Origin: Verrucomicrobiaceae bacterium
GTDB lineage: Bacteria; Verrucomicrobiota; Verrucomicrobiia; Verrucomicrobiales; Verrucomicrobiaceae
Assembly: GCA_016795485.1 (NCBI GenBank)
Contig: JAEUHM010000004.1
Span: 62,001-126,000, forward strand
DNA: 64,000 nucleotides
Direction of reading: 5' to 3'
In this document: positions 9,077 through 18,921 of the stretch, in pieces
How positions within the stretch are numbered: position 1 is the first letter of the stretch
Layout of the letters: each line of letters starts with the position of its first letter
Made by a program: the position numbers and the translations under genes
Notes under the pieces: model-generated
Databases searched by the model: none
What the model saw: the letters and a program-made list of their open reading frames with translations, nothing else
What the model was told of the DNA's origin: nothing

Positions 9077-11239
9077 ATGCAATCTAAACTAATGCGGCTG
9101 TTTGCTCAGCCCGGCTACCGTCCGTCAACGGCACATCAAATCGCAGGAAAGCTGCGGATTGATGTAAACGAACTACAGCCGCTCCTGAATGAACTAGAGC
9201 GGGCAGGCAAGATCATCCGGACCAAGCAGGATCGTTACATCGAAGCACGTGAGGCGGATCTAATCCCGGGTGTCATTCAGATCACGCGGAGCGGCCGCGG
9301 TTTTGTTCAGCCTGATCAAGCAGGCATAGGCGAGATCGCCATAGCCGAACGGGCTACAGCGAACGCACTTCATGGCGACAAGGTTCTGGTACGACTCAAC
9401 CGGACGATGAAGGGTTTGCGCAAGCAAGTGCCTGAAATCGCCACTGGTGCTGTGGTTAAGGTGCTTGAGCGCCGACGGACGCGTTTTGTTGGGACTTTCC
9501 AACGGCACGAAGGTTTCCTCAATGTTGTGCCAGATGACCCCAGACTTCCGAGTGGAGTGATCGTCAGCGAACCACGAGATGTGGGCCGCATGCCGATCCC
9601 TGGCGATAAAGTGGTGGTGGAACTCGTGCAGTGGGAACCACAGGATACTCTGCCCGAAGGACGAGTCGTCGAGGTCCTGGGTGCACCAGATGCGGAGGGT
9701 GTGGATATGCTGTCGGTACTTCGGCACTATGATTTACCACTTCATTTTCCGGAGGAGGTACTCGCAGAGGCCAAGGCTATTGACGATGCGCGCCCGGATC
9801 ATCAACCGTCCTCGCAGGAGTGCCGGGGACGTGTGGATTGCAGACAGCATGATGTGGTCACCATTGACCCAGATGACGCAAAGGACTTTGATGATGCGAT
9901 TTGTATCAAAAGGGAAGGCACTGATAAGTGGAGACTATGGGTCCACATCGCTGACGTCTCCCATTACGTGAAACCCGGCTCCGCCTTGGACAAGGAAGCA
10001 AGAAAGCGCGGAAACTCGACTTACTTGGTGGACCGGGTGATCCCGATGCTTCCAGAGGCACTCAGTAATGAACTTTGCTCGTTAAAACCTAACGTGGATC
10101 GCCTTACCAAGTGTGTGGAGTTTGTGCTTAACGACAACGGTGGCGTGATTAGCTCCAAGTTTTATGCAGCGGTGATTCGATCAAAGCGCCGTTTTACCTA
10201 TCAGGAGGCTTTTGAGGTGCTTAAACGGAAGGCGCGAAATGAAATCGAGTCCATGTTGCATGACGCGAATCACGTAGCACAGGCTGTGAGACGCGAGCGC
10301 TTCAAGCGTGGTTCTTTAGATCTGGATTTTCCAGAACACAAGATACGGCTGAATGAGAAAGGCCGCGTGTCTCATGTGGAGCGAATGGAGAATGACATTT
10401 CTCACCAGTTGATTGAGGAATACATGTTGCTGGCGAATGAAGCCGTGGCTGGACGGTTGATGCAGTTGACCCGTCCTGCGGTGTATCGCGTTCATGAGGC
10501 TCCCAAGGAGAAGAAGCTTGGAGAGTATCGCGAGGAAGTGTTGAGTCACCGGGTGTCGTGTGGAGACCTGACGATCCGCGCTGAAGTTCAGAAACTCCTG
10601 GCTCGTTTGGCGCACCTACCGATCGGTCCCGCACTCAAGTTTGGCTTTCTCAAGTCGATGATGCGGGCCAGGTACGCCACTGAGCCCCTCGGGCATTACG
10701 GACTCGCCAAGAAGAAGTACACTCACTTCACGTCGCCCATTCGACGATATGCGGACCTGATCGTTCATCGGGCCTTGTTTGAGCAGAAACCTCTTCAACA
10801 TGCTGATCTCCAGCACATCAGTGACCACCTCAGCACGACTGAGCGCATCTCATCTGATGCCGAGCGTGACAGTCGTGACGTGAAAATGTATGCATGGCTA
10901 AAGGGACAGATCGAGTCTGGCAATCGGCAAACGTACACGGCACTCATCACGGACATCCGCAATTTTGGTCTACAGATCGAAGTTGAGCCTCTGGGGATGT
11001 CTGGTTTTGTGCCTTTGTCTGCTATGACCGAAGATTTCTTTATCTTTGATCCAGTTCGTTGCCGACTGGTTGGTAAACGGACACGGCGAGAGTTAAAGCT
11101 CGCAGATCGAATCGAAGTGCAAGCGTACCGCTTGGATTTGGCAAAGAAGTTTGCTGACTTCACCCTCGTGGCGGGCCCAAAACCGAGCAAACCGATGCGC
11201 GACAAAAAGAGGCAAGCTCCGAACCGCAAACGCCGCTAA
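9077..11239 (+). CDS. rnr: Ribonuclease R
   Basis: Processive 3'-to-5' exoribonuclease of the RNase II/R (RNB) family, degrading structured RNA in the cytoplasm. About 720 aa, within the usual range. In order: an N-terminal winged-helix domain (residues about 1-60), cold-shock-type OB folds, the RNB catalytic core with the metal-binding motif IDPDDAKDFDDA near residues 263-274, an S1 RNA-binding domain (about 610-690), and a short Lys/Arg-rich tail ending NRKRR as in other RNase R proteins. I prefer the ATG at 9077, where the winged helix begins. An in-frame TTG at 9041 would add 12 residues; neither has a clear Shine-Dalgarno. It converges with the PQQ-propeller gene, 6 bp apart. Confidence 0.95.
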   Translation: MQSKLMRLFAQPGYRPSTAHQIAGKLRIDVNELQPLLNELERAGKIIRTKQDRYIEAREADLIPGVIQITRSGRGFVQPDQAGIGEIAIAERATANALHGDKVLVRLNRTMKGLRKQVPEIATGAVVKVLERRRTRFVGTFQRHEGFLNVVPDDPRLPSGVIVSEPRDVGRMPIPGDKVVVELVQWEPQDTLPEGRVVEVLGAPDAEGVDMLSVLRHYDLPLHFPEEVLAEAKAIDDARPDHQPSSQECRGRVDCRQHDVVTIDPDDAKDFDDAICIKREGTDKWRLWVHIADVSHYVKPGSALDKEARKRGNSTYLVDRVIPMLPEALSNELCSLKPNVDRLTKCVEFVLNDNGGVISSKFYAAVIRSKRRFTYQEAFEVLKRKARNEIESMLHDANHVAQAVRRERFKRGSLDLDFPEHKIRLNEKGRVSHVERMENDISHQLIEEYMLLANEAVAGRLMQLTRPAVYRVHEAPKEKKLGEYREEVLSHRVSCGDLTIRAEVQKLLARLAHLPIGPALKFGFLKSMMRARYATEPLGHYGLAKKKYTHFTSPIRRYADLIVHRALFEQKPLQHADLQHISDHLSTTERISSDAERDSRDVKMYAWLKGQIESGNRQTYTALITDIRNFGLQIEVEPLGMSGFVPLSAMTEDFFIFDPVRCRLVGKRTRRELKLADRIEVQAYRLDLAKKFADFTLVAGPKPSKPMRDKKRQAPNRKRR

Positions 11240-11245
11240 GTAGCT

Positions 11246-12541
11246 TTAAGGGACGGGCTGAGGGCCCGCAGTAAAGCAGTAAAGGGACTTCTCTGTACGC
11301 ATGTAGAGCCGCTGATCGCCAATAGCGGGGGATGCGCTCATGGGCGCATCCAACTTCATAGCCGAGAGCTTCTCGAACTTGTCCCCGGCCTTGATTAGGA
11401 TGAGATCGCCTTGCTGTGAGCCACAGAAAAACTTGCCGTCAGCCGCCACGGGACTGCTGAAAAACTTGGCACTGCCTTGCACACCCTCCACTCGCTCTTC
11501 GTAGATGACCTTGCCGGTCTTGAGTTCTACGTTCCGCAATATGCCGCCATCGCCTAGCAGGTACATGCGATCTCCAATGACCAGCGGGCATGGGACATAA
11601 GGCAGACCCTTTGGGATGTCGTAAGGCACCGCAACTGGCTTGCCAGACTTCAGATCTAATGCGGCAATCTCTGTGACGCCGCCACCTGTCCCGAAAGTGC
11701 AGAAGTAAAAGTCGTCACTGAGCACGCCAGATCCGAGTGAGCGTTTGGTATAACCTGGGTTGTGCTGCCAGTTGATCTTGCCGGTCTTGGTGTCGATACC
11801 CATCACCCCGCTTCCGGTATCAGCGCAGATGAACTCATTTTTGCCGTCCTTGGTGGCGCGGACTACCGGCGTGGAGAAGGTGTTCAGGCAATTTGGGATT
11901 TCGTTTTTCCAGACTTGTTTGCCAGTCGCTGCATCCAATCCCACAACGCAAGCCTTCCACTTCTGCTGCTCAGGGTCCTCAGTGTAGACCTTGCCATCTC
12001 GCTGCCAATCAAACTCACTGCGCACGATGACGATACCATCGGCCACTACGGGAGAAATGGCGGTTCCATGTTCATGAATGTAATCAGCCACGTGATTGTT
12101 GTGCCAAATCAGTTTGCCGGCGTGATCCAGGGCAAGGGCCTCAATGGTGTTGCCCGTGCTCCAATTGATGTAGATGCGCTGCTCATCAATGAAGGCGGAA
12201 CTGGATGCGAAACTGTTGAACTTGTGAATATGATGCTCACTGAACGGTTGCTCAAAACTCCAGAGTTTGGCCCCGGTCTTTGCATTCAGAGCAAGAACTG
12301 CACGCTTGCCGGACTCTGTCTCGGCGGTCAGCACCAGCATGTCCTTCCAAAGCACCGGGGAGGAGTGTCCTTTGCCAAGCTCTATTTTCCACGACACATT
12401 CTTGTCTTCCAGTTTTGCAGGCAAATTGGTGGTCTCGACTACTCCAGAACCGTTGGGTCCGCGAAAGCGATTCCATGTGACCTCAGCGGAAGCTGTGGCG
12501 AGCATGACGAGAAACAGGGAAGCGTGGCAAATGGGTCTCAT
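11246..12541 (-). CDS. Exported PQQ-like beta-propeller protein
   Basis: 431 aa with a signal peptide (MRPICHASLFLVMLATASA, cleavage before EVTW). It begins with WNRFRGPNGSGVV, the entry motif of a family very common in Planctomycetes and Verrucomicrobia. Repeated blades have the pattern ALNAKTGAKLWSFE, GLDAATGKQVWKN, GIDTKTGKINWQH and ELKTGKVIYEE, i.e. the WD-like PQQ blade. None of the residues I can see establishes bound PQQ or dehydrogenase activity, so it is better called a PQQ-binding-like repeat protein, probably periplasmic. It is transcribed away from the downstream cytochrome gene across about 105 bp. Confidence 0.9.
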   Translation of the reverse strand: MRPICHASLFLVMLATASAEVTWNRFRGPNGSGVVETTNLPAKLEDKNVSWKIELGKGHSSPVLWKDMLVLTAETESGKRAVLALNAKTGAKLWSFEQPFSEHHIHKFNSFASSSAFIDEQRIYINWSTGNTIEALALDHAGKLIWHNNHVADYIHEHGTAISPVVADGIVIVRSEFDWQRDGKVYTEDPEQQKWKACVVGLDAATGKQVWKNEIPNCLNTFSTPVVRATKDGKNEFICADTGSGVMGIDTKTGKINWQHNPGYTKRSLGSGVLSDDFYFCTFGTGGGVTEIAALDLKSGKPVAVPYDIPKGLPYVPCPLVIGDRMYLLGDGGILRNVELKTGKVIYEERVEGVQGSAKFFSSPVAADGKFFCGSQQGDLILIKAGDKFEKLSAMKLDAPMSASPAIGDQRLYMRTEKSLYCFTAGPQPVP

Positions 12542-12646
12542 GGGCAGGTAGAATGACGGAACATAACGTGAGTTCTACTTGAATCCTTCCGGCCTGAGTT
12601 TTCTGGGTGAAATGGGCTGGTTGGCTCGTTTAATTGGCCTTCCATC

Positions 12647-15175
12647 ATGATTTCGGCCCGGTTTTTGTCTTTTTCCTTGGCTTTGTGCTCAATCGCCAGT
12701 GCTTCTTCCCAGGCGCCGGAGCGAGCGGAGTTCATTGAGCCTGATTTTCTGTTCTTCTCCTCGGTATTGGACGCCCGAGACCTTGAGCCGGGGAATCTAA
12801 CTCCTCGGGGCTTGATCCTGAATCTGGGAGACGACTTATGGGCTTGTTTCGACACCGAGTTACTTCGGTTAGCAGCGGTTTGGAAGGGTGAAGAGGGAAA
12901 GCCTCCCGTCACGCCAGAGGCGCTAGCCCCCGGTTCTTATCATGTAGCAGGACAGAAGACCAAGGATGGTCAGGACTATCTGCCGAAACTCGTAGGCAAG
13001 CCCTGGGTGCTCAATGGGGTTTATCCAGGGCTTCAAACAAGCAACAAACCACAGCGGACAGACCCGCGGGAACCCGCTCCCTCCCCAGAGGAAGTAGGAC
13101 GTGGCCCGCTCGCGAATGCGAGGTTCGATAGCATTGCATTTACGCCCGATGGAGTGGCACTGAGGATGACGGTGGAGGGTGTTCGTGTGCTTCAGCGCCT
13201 TAGAAGTCTTGGGGATAAGGTTGAACTGACCACCGTTGCGGCTCCAGCGCATAAGCCTTTGTCTCTGATACTGGGTAAGCACGTTGAGACGATGCGGATC
13301 TCTGGTGCTCCGCGGGTTAGTGTCGTTCACCTCACAGCGGAAGGCGTCAAGTCAGTGTCTGTCCAGGCAACAGGACCATCGCCGAATGGCAAAAGAAGAT
13401 GGCCACAGGCGGTAACTACGAAGGCTCATATTGCATCTCTAGATGCTGCTTATGTAAACGATCGCCTGGAGTTGCCTGTCATCAATCCTTGGAAACGAAA
13501 TGTGCGTCTTGCAGATATCGCATTTCTCAATGACAAGGGAGATGCTGCGGTTGTGAGTTTCGATGGCGATGTTTGGAAGGTGTCGGGTCTCACTGGCGAT
13601 CTCAACTCAGTGGTTTGGCAACGGTTCGCGTCTGGATTGCATGAACCGATGAGCATCGTGTCGAGGCGTGGGGAGATTTTTGTTTTCGACCGCAATGGCA
13701 TTTGGAAGCTTGTGGATAGCGACAACAACGGTGAGGCAGATGTGCATGAGTTGTTTTGCAATCTATTTGCCCAGACGGCTGAGACGAGGGAGTTCCCCAA
13801 TAGCATGAAGCTTGGACCCAATGGAGAGTTCTTTCTTTCCAAAGGGGGACAGGAGGGTAGCACGCGTGGCAAACACAACGGGACTGTGATCAAGGTCAGT
13901 GCAGACGGCAAAAAGATGGATGTAATCGGCTATGGGCTCCGGCAGCCGTTTATTGGTGTCAACGAACTCACAGGAATGGTCACTGCGAGTGACCAGCAAG
14001 GCAATTATGTCCCGTCCACTCCCATCCAGGTCATTGCAGATCATCAATTTTATGGGCATTTGCCAACGATTGCAGAGAAAGAAGCGTATCCAGAGAAGAT
14101 CAGCGAGCCGATGGTGTGGATTCCACATCCGGTGAATCCGTCCGGTGCAACACAGGCATGGCTCGTGGGTTCAAAAATGGGGCCAATCGATGGGGAGATG
14201 ATCCACGTGGGTTACAATCGGCCTGAGATCTTTCGCGTCCTTATCAACGAGCGATTTGAACGAAAGCAGGCTGCGGTGATGTCGTTTTCGCGCGATTTCG
14301 ACTTTGGTCCACTCAATGCCCATGTGAATCCGGCGGATGGACAACTCTATGTCATTGGGTTCCAGGTCTGGGGGACGACTGCAAAAGAACTCAGTGGTAT
14401 CACTCGCGTTCGATACACTAACCGGCCTCGTCCGCTGCTCAAGCAAGTGACGCCGACCGACAAAGGTTTGCTGCTCAAGTTCAACATGAAACTGGATGCA
14501 AAACTCGCCACCGACCCAGCCAGCTATAGCGCGGAACGTTGGAACTATCGCCGAACTCACGACTATGGCTCTCCCCACCTGAAGACGGATGGTGCTACTG
14601 GACAAGAATGGATGGTGCCCAGCAGCGCTTATTTGAGCAAAGACGGCTTGTCTGTGCTTGTTGGCTTGCCCCAGATGAAGGAAGGCGTGCATCAAATGCG
14701 GATTGGCTGGGGACTAAAGACTGAAGAAGGACTGAAAGCCGAGAATACCGCGTATTTCACGCCATGGGAGTTGATTAAGTTCGATAGCGAGAAAGAGGGT
14801 TTTGGGAAGATTGAGGTCGATTTGACGCCACGTAAAGCAGTCGCCGTGGCTGAGTCCCCTCCTTCGGCTGAGGATGGAAAGAGATTCTCAGAGATGTTCG
14901 GCTGCATGGCTTGTCATAGCATTGATGGCACGACCGTTGGCAAGGTGGGACCAACCTGGAAGGATTTGTACGGCTCCATGCGCGAGATCGGTAAAGGCCA
15001 AAAAGGCAAGTTTAAGGCCGATGATGCTTACTTGAGAGAATCCATCACCAACCCCACGGCGAAAGTGGTGAAAGGCTTTGAGAAGTTCGACACTGGCATG
15101 CCGATTTATGCTGGAATCCTCACGCCGGGGCAGATTGAATCGCTGATTCTGTACATCAAGTCACTGGCCCAATGA
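12647..15175 (+). CDS. Secreted beta-propeller protein with C-terminal cytochrome c domain (DUF6797-like)
   Basis: 842 aa with a signal peptide (MISARFLSFSLALCSIASAS). The N-terminal part (about 30-170) resembles the PVC-specific DUF6797 region. A beta-propeller-like section follows (about 280-580; blades such as EIFVFDRNGIWKLVDSDNNG), then a beta-sandwich stretch. A class I cytochrome c domain follows from about residue 745 to the end, with the haem motif CMACH near 753-757 and a likely axial Met in FDTGMPIYAG. Haem would be attached covalently in the periplasm. It overlaps the next gene by 4 bp (ATGA), so the two haem proteins are probably made together. The substrate is unknown; relatives are often annotated as sugar-dehydrogenase-like. 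Confidence 0.88.
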   Translation: MISARFLSFSLALCSIASASSQAPERAEFIEPDFLFFSSVLDARDLEPGNLTPRGLILNLGDDLWACFDTELLRLAAVWKGEEGKPPVTPEALAPGSYHVAGQKTKDGQDYLPKLVGKPWVLNGVYPGLQTSNKPQRTDPREPAPSPEEVGRGPLANARFDSIAFTPDGVALRMTVEGVRVLQRLRSLGDKVELTTVAAPAHKPLSLILGKHVETMRISGAPRVSVVHLTAEGVKSVSVQATGPSPNGKRRWPQAVTTKAHIASLDAAYVNDRLELPVINPWKRNVRLADIAFLNDKGDAAVVSFDGDVWKVSGLTGDLNSVVWQRFASGLHEPMSIVSRRGEIFVFDRNGIWKLVDSDNNGEADVHELFCNLFAQTAETREFPNSMKLGPNGEFFLSKGGQEGSTRGKHNGTVIKVSADGKKMDVIGYGLRQPFIGVNELTGMVTASDQQGNYVPSTPIQVIADHQFYGHLPTIAEKEAYPEKISEPMVWIPHPVNPSGATQAWLVGSKMGPIDGEMIHVGYNRPEIFRVLINERFERKQAAVMSFSRDFDFGPLNAHVNPADGQLYVIGFQVWGTTAKELSGITRVRYTNRPRPLLKQVTPTDKGLLLKFNMKLDAKLATDPASYSAERWNYRRTHDYGSPHLKTDGATGQEWMVPSSAYLSKDGLSVLVGLPQMKEGVHQMRIGWGLKTEEGLKAENTAYFTPWELIKFDSEKEGFGKIEVDLTPRKAVAVAESPPSAEDGKRFSEMFGCMACHSIDGTTVGKVGPTWKDLYGSMREIGKGQKGKFKADDAYLRESITNPTAKVVKGFEKFDTGMPIYAGILTPGQIESLILYIKSLAQ

Positions 15176-17919
15176 AGTTCTGCACGTTGGCGTTCGTGGT
15201 TGTCGTTCCAGCGTTGCTGGCACAAGAAAAGCAGGATCGCCTAGTGAGAAACACGGAGCCGCTGGCTCCCGAACAGGAAATGAAGGGCTTTCATCTTCCA
15301 GAGGGTTTCCGTGTTAACTTGTTCGCCTCAGAGCCGATGATCAACAAGCCAATCAACATGGCTTTTGACGCAAAAGGGCGCCTTTGGGTGAGCTCGACGG
15401 TAGAGTATCCGTACGCAGCAGCTAAAGACCGGTGGATGGACAAAGCTGGGTCTAGGGTGAAAGACAGCCGTGACGCCATCAAGATCCTTGAGGACACCAA
15501 TAATGATGGCCGGGCAGATAAGGTAACCAATTTCGCGGATGGTTTGAACATTCCAACGGGCATTGTGCCGTGGACCAAGAAAGGGCACGTGAGCGGTTGC
15601 ATCGCCTGGAGCATCCCAAACATCTGGTACTTCGGTGATGTAGATGGAGATGATGATGCAGATGTCAGAGAAGTGGTCTTCGGTCCGTTAGGATATGAGA
15701 AGGACACCCACGGAATGTGCAGCAGCTTTCGCTTGGGGTCAGATGGTTGGATTTACGCCACTCATGGTTTCAACAACACTAGTCGATTTCGCAAGGCTGA
15801 CGGAACTACCTTGGAGTTGCATAGCGGGAACGTGTTCAGATTTCAGCCCAGTGGTGCTGCAGTGGAGCTGTGGTCTGCTGGACAAGTGAATCCATTCGGA
15901 TTGTGCTGGGACCGGTACCGCAATCTTTATAGCGCGGACTGCCACAGTAACCCAGTGACTCAGTTGTTGAAAGGCGCTGTCTATCCGAGCTTTGGCAAGC
16001 CACACGACGGTTTGGGCTTTGCTCCCGTGATGTGTGAGCATAGCCACGGTAGTACAGGTCTGTGCGGAATCGTTTATGTCGATAATGGCACTTGGGGGGC
16101 AGAGTGGCAGGATCGAATACTGCTGGGCAACTGCGTGACGTCTCGGATAAATCAGGATCAAGTGACGTTCACTGGCAGTACGCCGCGCGCTCGGGAACGA
16201 CCAGATTTCCTAACAAGTGATGATCTGTGGTTTCGGCCGGTGGATTTACAACTGGGACCTGACAGGGCGCTTTACGTTGCGGATTTTTACAATCGGATCA
16301 TTGGGCACTACGAGGTGCCGCTAGATCATCAAGGGCGGGACAAAGAACGTGGACGAATCTGGAGGATTACCGGTCCAGTTACTGGTAAGCCTGCACCTTT
16401 CCAACCCGAGCGAGCTATTTCACTGATCAGGCGAAAGGAAGTTGAGAAAGCAAGCCTGCCCGAGTTGGTGGAGCGGATTCGATTATGCCCAAAAGAAGAT
16501 CCAACTCGAAGGCATGTATTGAGAATGGGATTGCGGGATAAGTTGAGAACGGGAGACGCGGCATTTGTGTCTGCTCGACTGCTTAATGAATCACAGAAGA
16601 AAGTGGTGGATGACGTGGTGATAGCTGTGGCGACACCGTCAGCTGCTGAGTGGGCGCATGAGCGACTCGGGAATGAGGCGCTTTCGTTTGTGGTAAGGAA
16701 TGTATCTGGCACGCGGCTCGAAGGGGTCGTAGACAGTGAGGTGATGAACGGAAATGTGGCACTCTTGCGCAATGTTTACGAGGCGCTCCTAGAACGAGGA
16801 GGCAAGATGCCCCAATCGCTTCTGAAAAGGGCATCAGCGCTTGCGGAGCAACTTCTTACTGAAACAGAGAAACAGTCGGCTGACTGGAGCACAATCGCTT
16901 TTGTGCCACATCCATCTACTGAGTCACCTTGGGGTGTGGATGAGCGCAAAACGACAACCGGAGCTAGCATCAAGGTGGTGACTAGCCTCAACAAGTCTCG
17001 GAAGACGCCTGAGAAGCTGACTGGCGTTTTGAAAAGTCGACCATTCAAAGCTCCGGAGTCAGTCAGCTTTTGGATTTGTGGTCACATAGGTCCACCCAAG
17101 ACCAAGCCAAACGGGTTGAGTTACGTCCGCCTTCTCAGTGATGAAGGCAAAGAGCTAAAGAGGGTGCTCCCGCCACGAAATGACGTTTGCCGCAAGGTGA
17201 CTTGGGATTTGGTTGGGTTTGTTGGGCAAACCGTGAGACTTGAAGTAACCGATGGTGATGCAGGCGGTGCCTATGCATGGATCGGGGTTGGTGGCTTGGT
17301 TGCTGGAAGTCTTAGTTTGGACTCCTTCTCCAGTGAAGAGATGCGGCGTGATGATTTGAAAACGCTCGCGAGCATTCTGCGAGCCTCTGCACCAATTGGA
17401 CTGCGAGACAGGTTAAGACCTTACTCGCCCGAAGTTGTGAAGATCGCCCCGCGGAAGCCTCAGCCTGAGTTGAATGCCCTCATTGCAGGTCGTGTCGATC
17501 GTTACTCAAAACTGAATCCAGATCCGAAGCGGGGAGAGGCTGCATTCAAGGCCGTATGTGCGGTTTGCCACGCAATCAGAGGGCAGGGGGCGAGTTTAGG
17601 CCCCCAGTTGGATGGTATCGGCACGCGTGGTTTGGCTCGACTCATGGAAGACATTTTGGACCCCGCCCGGAACGTGGATAGTCACTTCCTGGTGAAAGAG
17701 TTCACGCTGAGAGATGACAGTCAGGTGACAGGATTTGTGCGGGCTGAACTAGGGCAGTCGTGGGTCCTGGTGGATGCAGCAGGGCAGGAGAGGCGGATAT
17801 CAAAAGGCGATGTTAAATCAGAACGGCTTTTGGGTGTATCGCTTATGCCGCAGGGTTTTGGGCAATCACTGCCTGAGCCATTGCTAGCAGACTTGGTGGC
17901 GTGGCTGCTGACGCAATGA
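15172..17919 (+). CDS. PVC-type haem-binding CxxCH protein (membrane-bound dehydrogenase-like)
   Basis: 915 aa with an N-terminal signal sequence (MKFCTLAFVVVVPALLAQ). Residues about 40-400 match the planctomycete/verrucomicrobial membrane-bound dehydrogenase propeller (GFRVNLFASEPMINKPINMA, SEP-type entry, then DGRADKVTNFADGLNIP). The central part is helical and HEAT-like, followed by a beta-rich region. The C-terminal about 120 residues are a cytochrome c domain with CAVCH at 796-800. By family the propeller is thought to oxidise a sugar-like substrate and pass electrons to haem; this is not shown here. The start overlaps the stop of the preceding haem protein. The terminator at 18042-18077 probably closes this two-gene unit. 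Confidence 0.9.
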   Translation: MKFCTLAFVVVVPALLAQEKQDRLVRNTEPLAPEQEMKGFHLPEGFRVNLFASEPMINKPINMAFDAKGRLWVSSTVEYPYAAAKDRWMDKAGSRVKDSRDAIKILEDTNNDGRADKVTNFADGLNIPTGIVPWTKKGHVSGCIAWSIPNIWYFGDVDGDDDADVREVVFGPLGYEKDTHGMCSSFRLGSDGWIYATHGFNNTSRFRKADGTTLELHSGNVFRFQPSGAAVELWSAGQVNPFGLCWDRYRNLYSADCHSNPVTQLLKGAVYPSFGKPHDGLGFAPVMCEHSHGSTGLCGIVYVDNGTWGAEWQDRILLGNCVTSRINQDQVTFTGSTPRARERPDFLTSDDLWFRPVDLQLGPDRALYVADFYNRIIGHYEVPLDHQGRDKERGRIWRITGPVTGKPAPFQPERAISLIRRKEVEKASLPELVERIRLCPKEDPTRRHVLRMGLRDKLRTGDAAFVSARLLNESQKKVVDDVVIAVATPSAAEWAHERLGNEALSFVVRNVSGTRLEGVVDSEVMNGNVALLRNVYEALLERGGKMPQSLLKRASALAEQLLTETEKQSADWSTIAFVPHPSTESPWGVDERKTTTGASIKVVTSLNKSRKTPEKLTGVLKSRPFKAPESVSFWICGHIGPPKTKPNGLSYVRLLSDEGKELKRVLPPRNDVCRKVTWDLVGFVGQTVRLEVTDGDAGGAYAWIGVGGLVAGSLSLDSFSSEEMRRDDLKTLASILRASAPIGLRDRLRPYSPEVVKIAPRKPQPELNALIAGRVDRYSKLNPDPKRGEAAFKAVCAVCHAIRGQGASLGPQLDGIGTRGLARLMEDILDPARNVDSHFLVKEFTLRDDSQVTGFVRAELGQSWVLVDAAGQERRISKGDVKSERLLGVSLMPQGFGQSLPEPLLADLVAWLLTQ

Positions 17920-18041
17920 TCCAGAGTATGCCGCGGCGCTTATTTTGAGTGCCCTGTAATGAGACAGAAGAAAGCCCGACGTAGAGGTAGAGCTGAGCGA
18001 ACGGACATTCTCCCTAGTAGGTCTGGCTCACTACCTCCCGA

Positions 18042-18077
18042 ACGCAGTCGGGGTGCTCGTCACCTCGACTGCGTTTT
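18042..18077 (+). terminator. Rho-independent terminator after the cytochrome pair
   Basis: A 14-bp stem (18042-18055 with 18061-18074, one G-U pair) closes a 5-base loop CTCGT and runs into a T-run. It lies about 120 bp after the last stop. Just upstream, AGGTAG/TGAGC (17985-17998) can pair with GCTCA/CTACCT (18026-18036), so the transcript end may be more structured than a bare terminator. Confidence 0.75.
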
Positions 18078-18174
18078 CCATTTTCGCCATCGGTGCGCCG
18101 ATTTGTGCTGAACCGTTAGAAATAGCACGTGATTTTCGACTTGGAAGGCGGTGGTCGCTCTCTTAGTGTCCCAA

Positions 18175-18921
18175 ATGTTCCGCCGCATCTCTAATCTCTT
18201 CCGTGGCTTTCTGTCTCTCTTCATCTCTGGGCTCGAAAAGGAGAACCCAGAGGCATTGCTTGAGGTGGAAAAAGAAAACCTCCGTAAACAGATCGCTCAA
18301 TACAATCAGGGACTCGCTTCCCATGCGGGCTTGTGCGAAAAGCTGATCTCTACGGTTAAGCAACTGGAGAGTCAGGAGCGTGATTTGAAAGCAAAAACTA
18401 CCGCTCTGCTGCGTGCCAATGCGCGTGATGCTGCGGGGCAGGCAGCACTGCATTTCCAAAATGTCTCCCGCCAGCTTGCTGAGGCCCGCAGCCAACTTGA
18501 GGCAGCAGAGAAGACCTACAAAGAACTCATCAAGTCCCGAGATGTCGCTATCAAGGCTGCTCAAGACAAGATTGAGAAGCTCAAGTATGCGCTGGATGAT
18601 TTGAAGATCAAAAAGGCGACGGCTGAACTCAATGAAATGGCGTCTGGGATGATCACTGAAATCGGTGGCGCGGGTGATACGCTGGACCGTCTTCATGGCA
18701 TGGTGGAAGAGGAACGCCAAAAGGCCGCAGGAAGAGCCCGAGTGGCTAGGGACTCCATGGACATGTCCGATGTCAATTTGAAAGAGGCCGAGCAACAAGC
18801 TCTTGCTGAATCGGCATTGGCCGACTTTGCAGCGGCAGAAGGAATAGCATTGGATGCGCCTGACGCTGCGGCAGAGGGCGCTGCCCCAGCTGCTAGAACC
18901 ATGGGCCAGGCTGAAGGCTAA
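18175..18921 (+). CDS. PspA/IM30-family membrane-associated protein
   Basis: About 248 aa from the ATG at 18175. The first 25 residues are amphipathic and membrane-binding in character (MFRRISNLFRGFLSLFISGL). They are followed by the long alternating-charge helices of the PspA/IM30 (ESCRT-III-like) fold: ENPEALLEVEKENLRKQIAQ, then coiled coil to about residue 190. The Ala-rich tail is probably disordered. Family members polymerise on the inner membrane and respond to envelope stress. An in-frame GTG at 18151 is an alternative start. The stop TAA is directly followed by the GTG of the next gene with no spacer, so the two are almost certainly co-translated. Confidence 0.8.
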   Translation: MFRRISNLFRGFLSLFISGLEKENPEALLEVEKENLRKQIAQYNQGLASHAGLCEKLISTVKQLESQERDLKAKTTALLRANARDAAGQAALHFQNVSRQLAEARSQLEAAEKTYKELIKSRDVAIKAAQDKIEKLKYALDDLKIKKATAELNEMASGMITEIGGAGDTLDRLHGMVEEERQKAAGRARVARDSMDMSDVNLKEAEQQALAESALADFAAAEGIALDAPDAAAEGAAPAARTMGQAEG

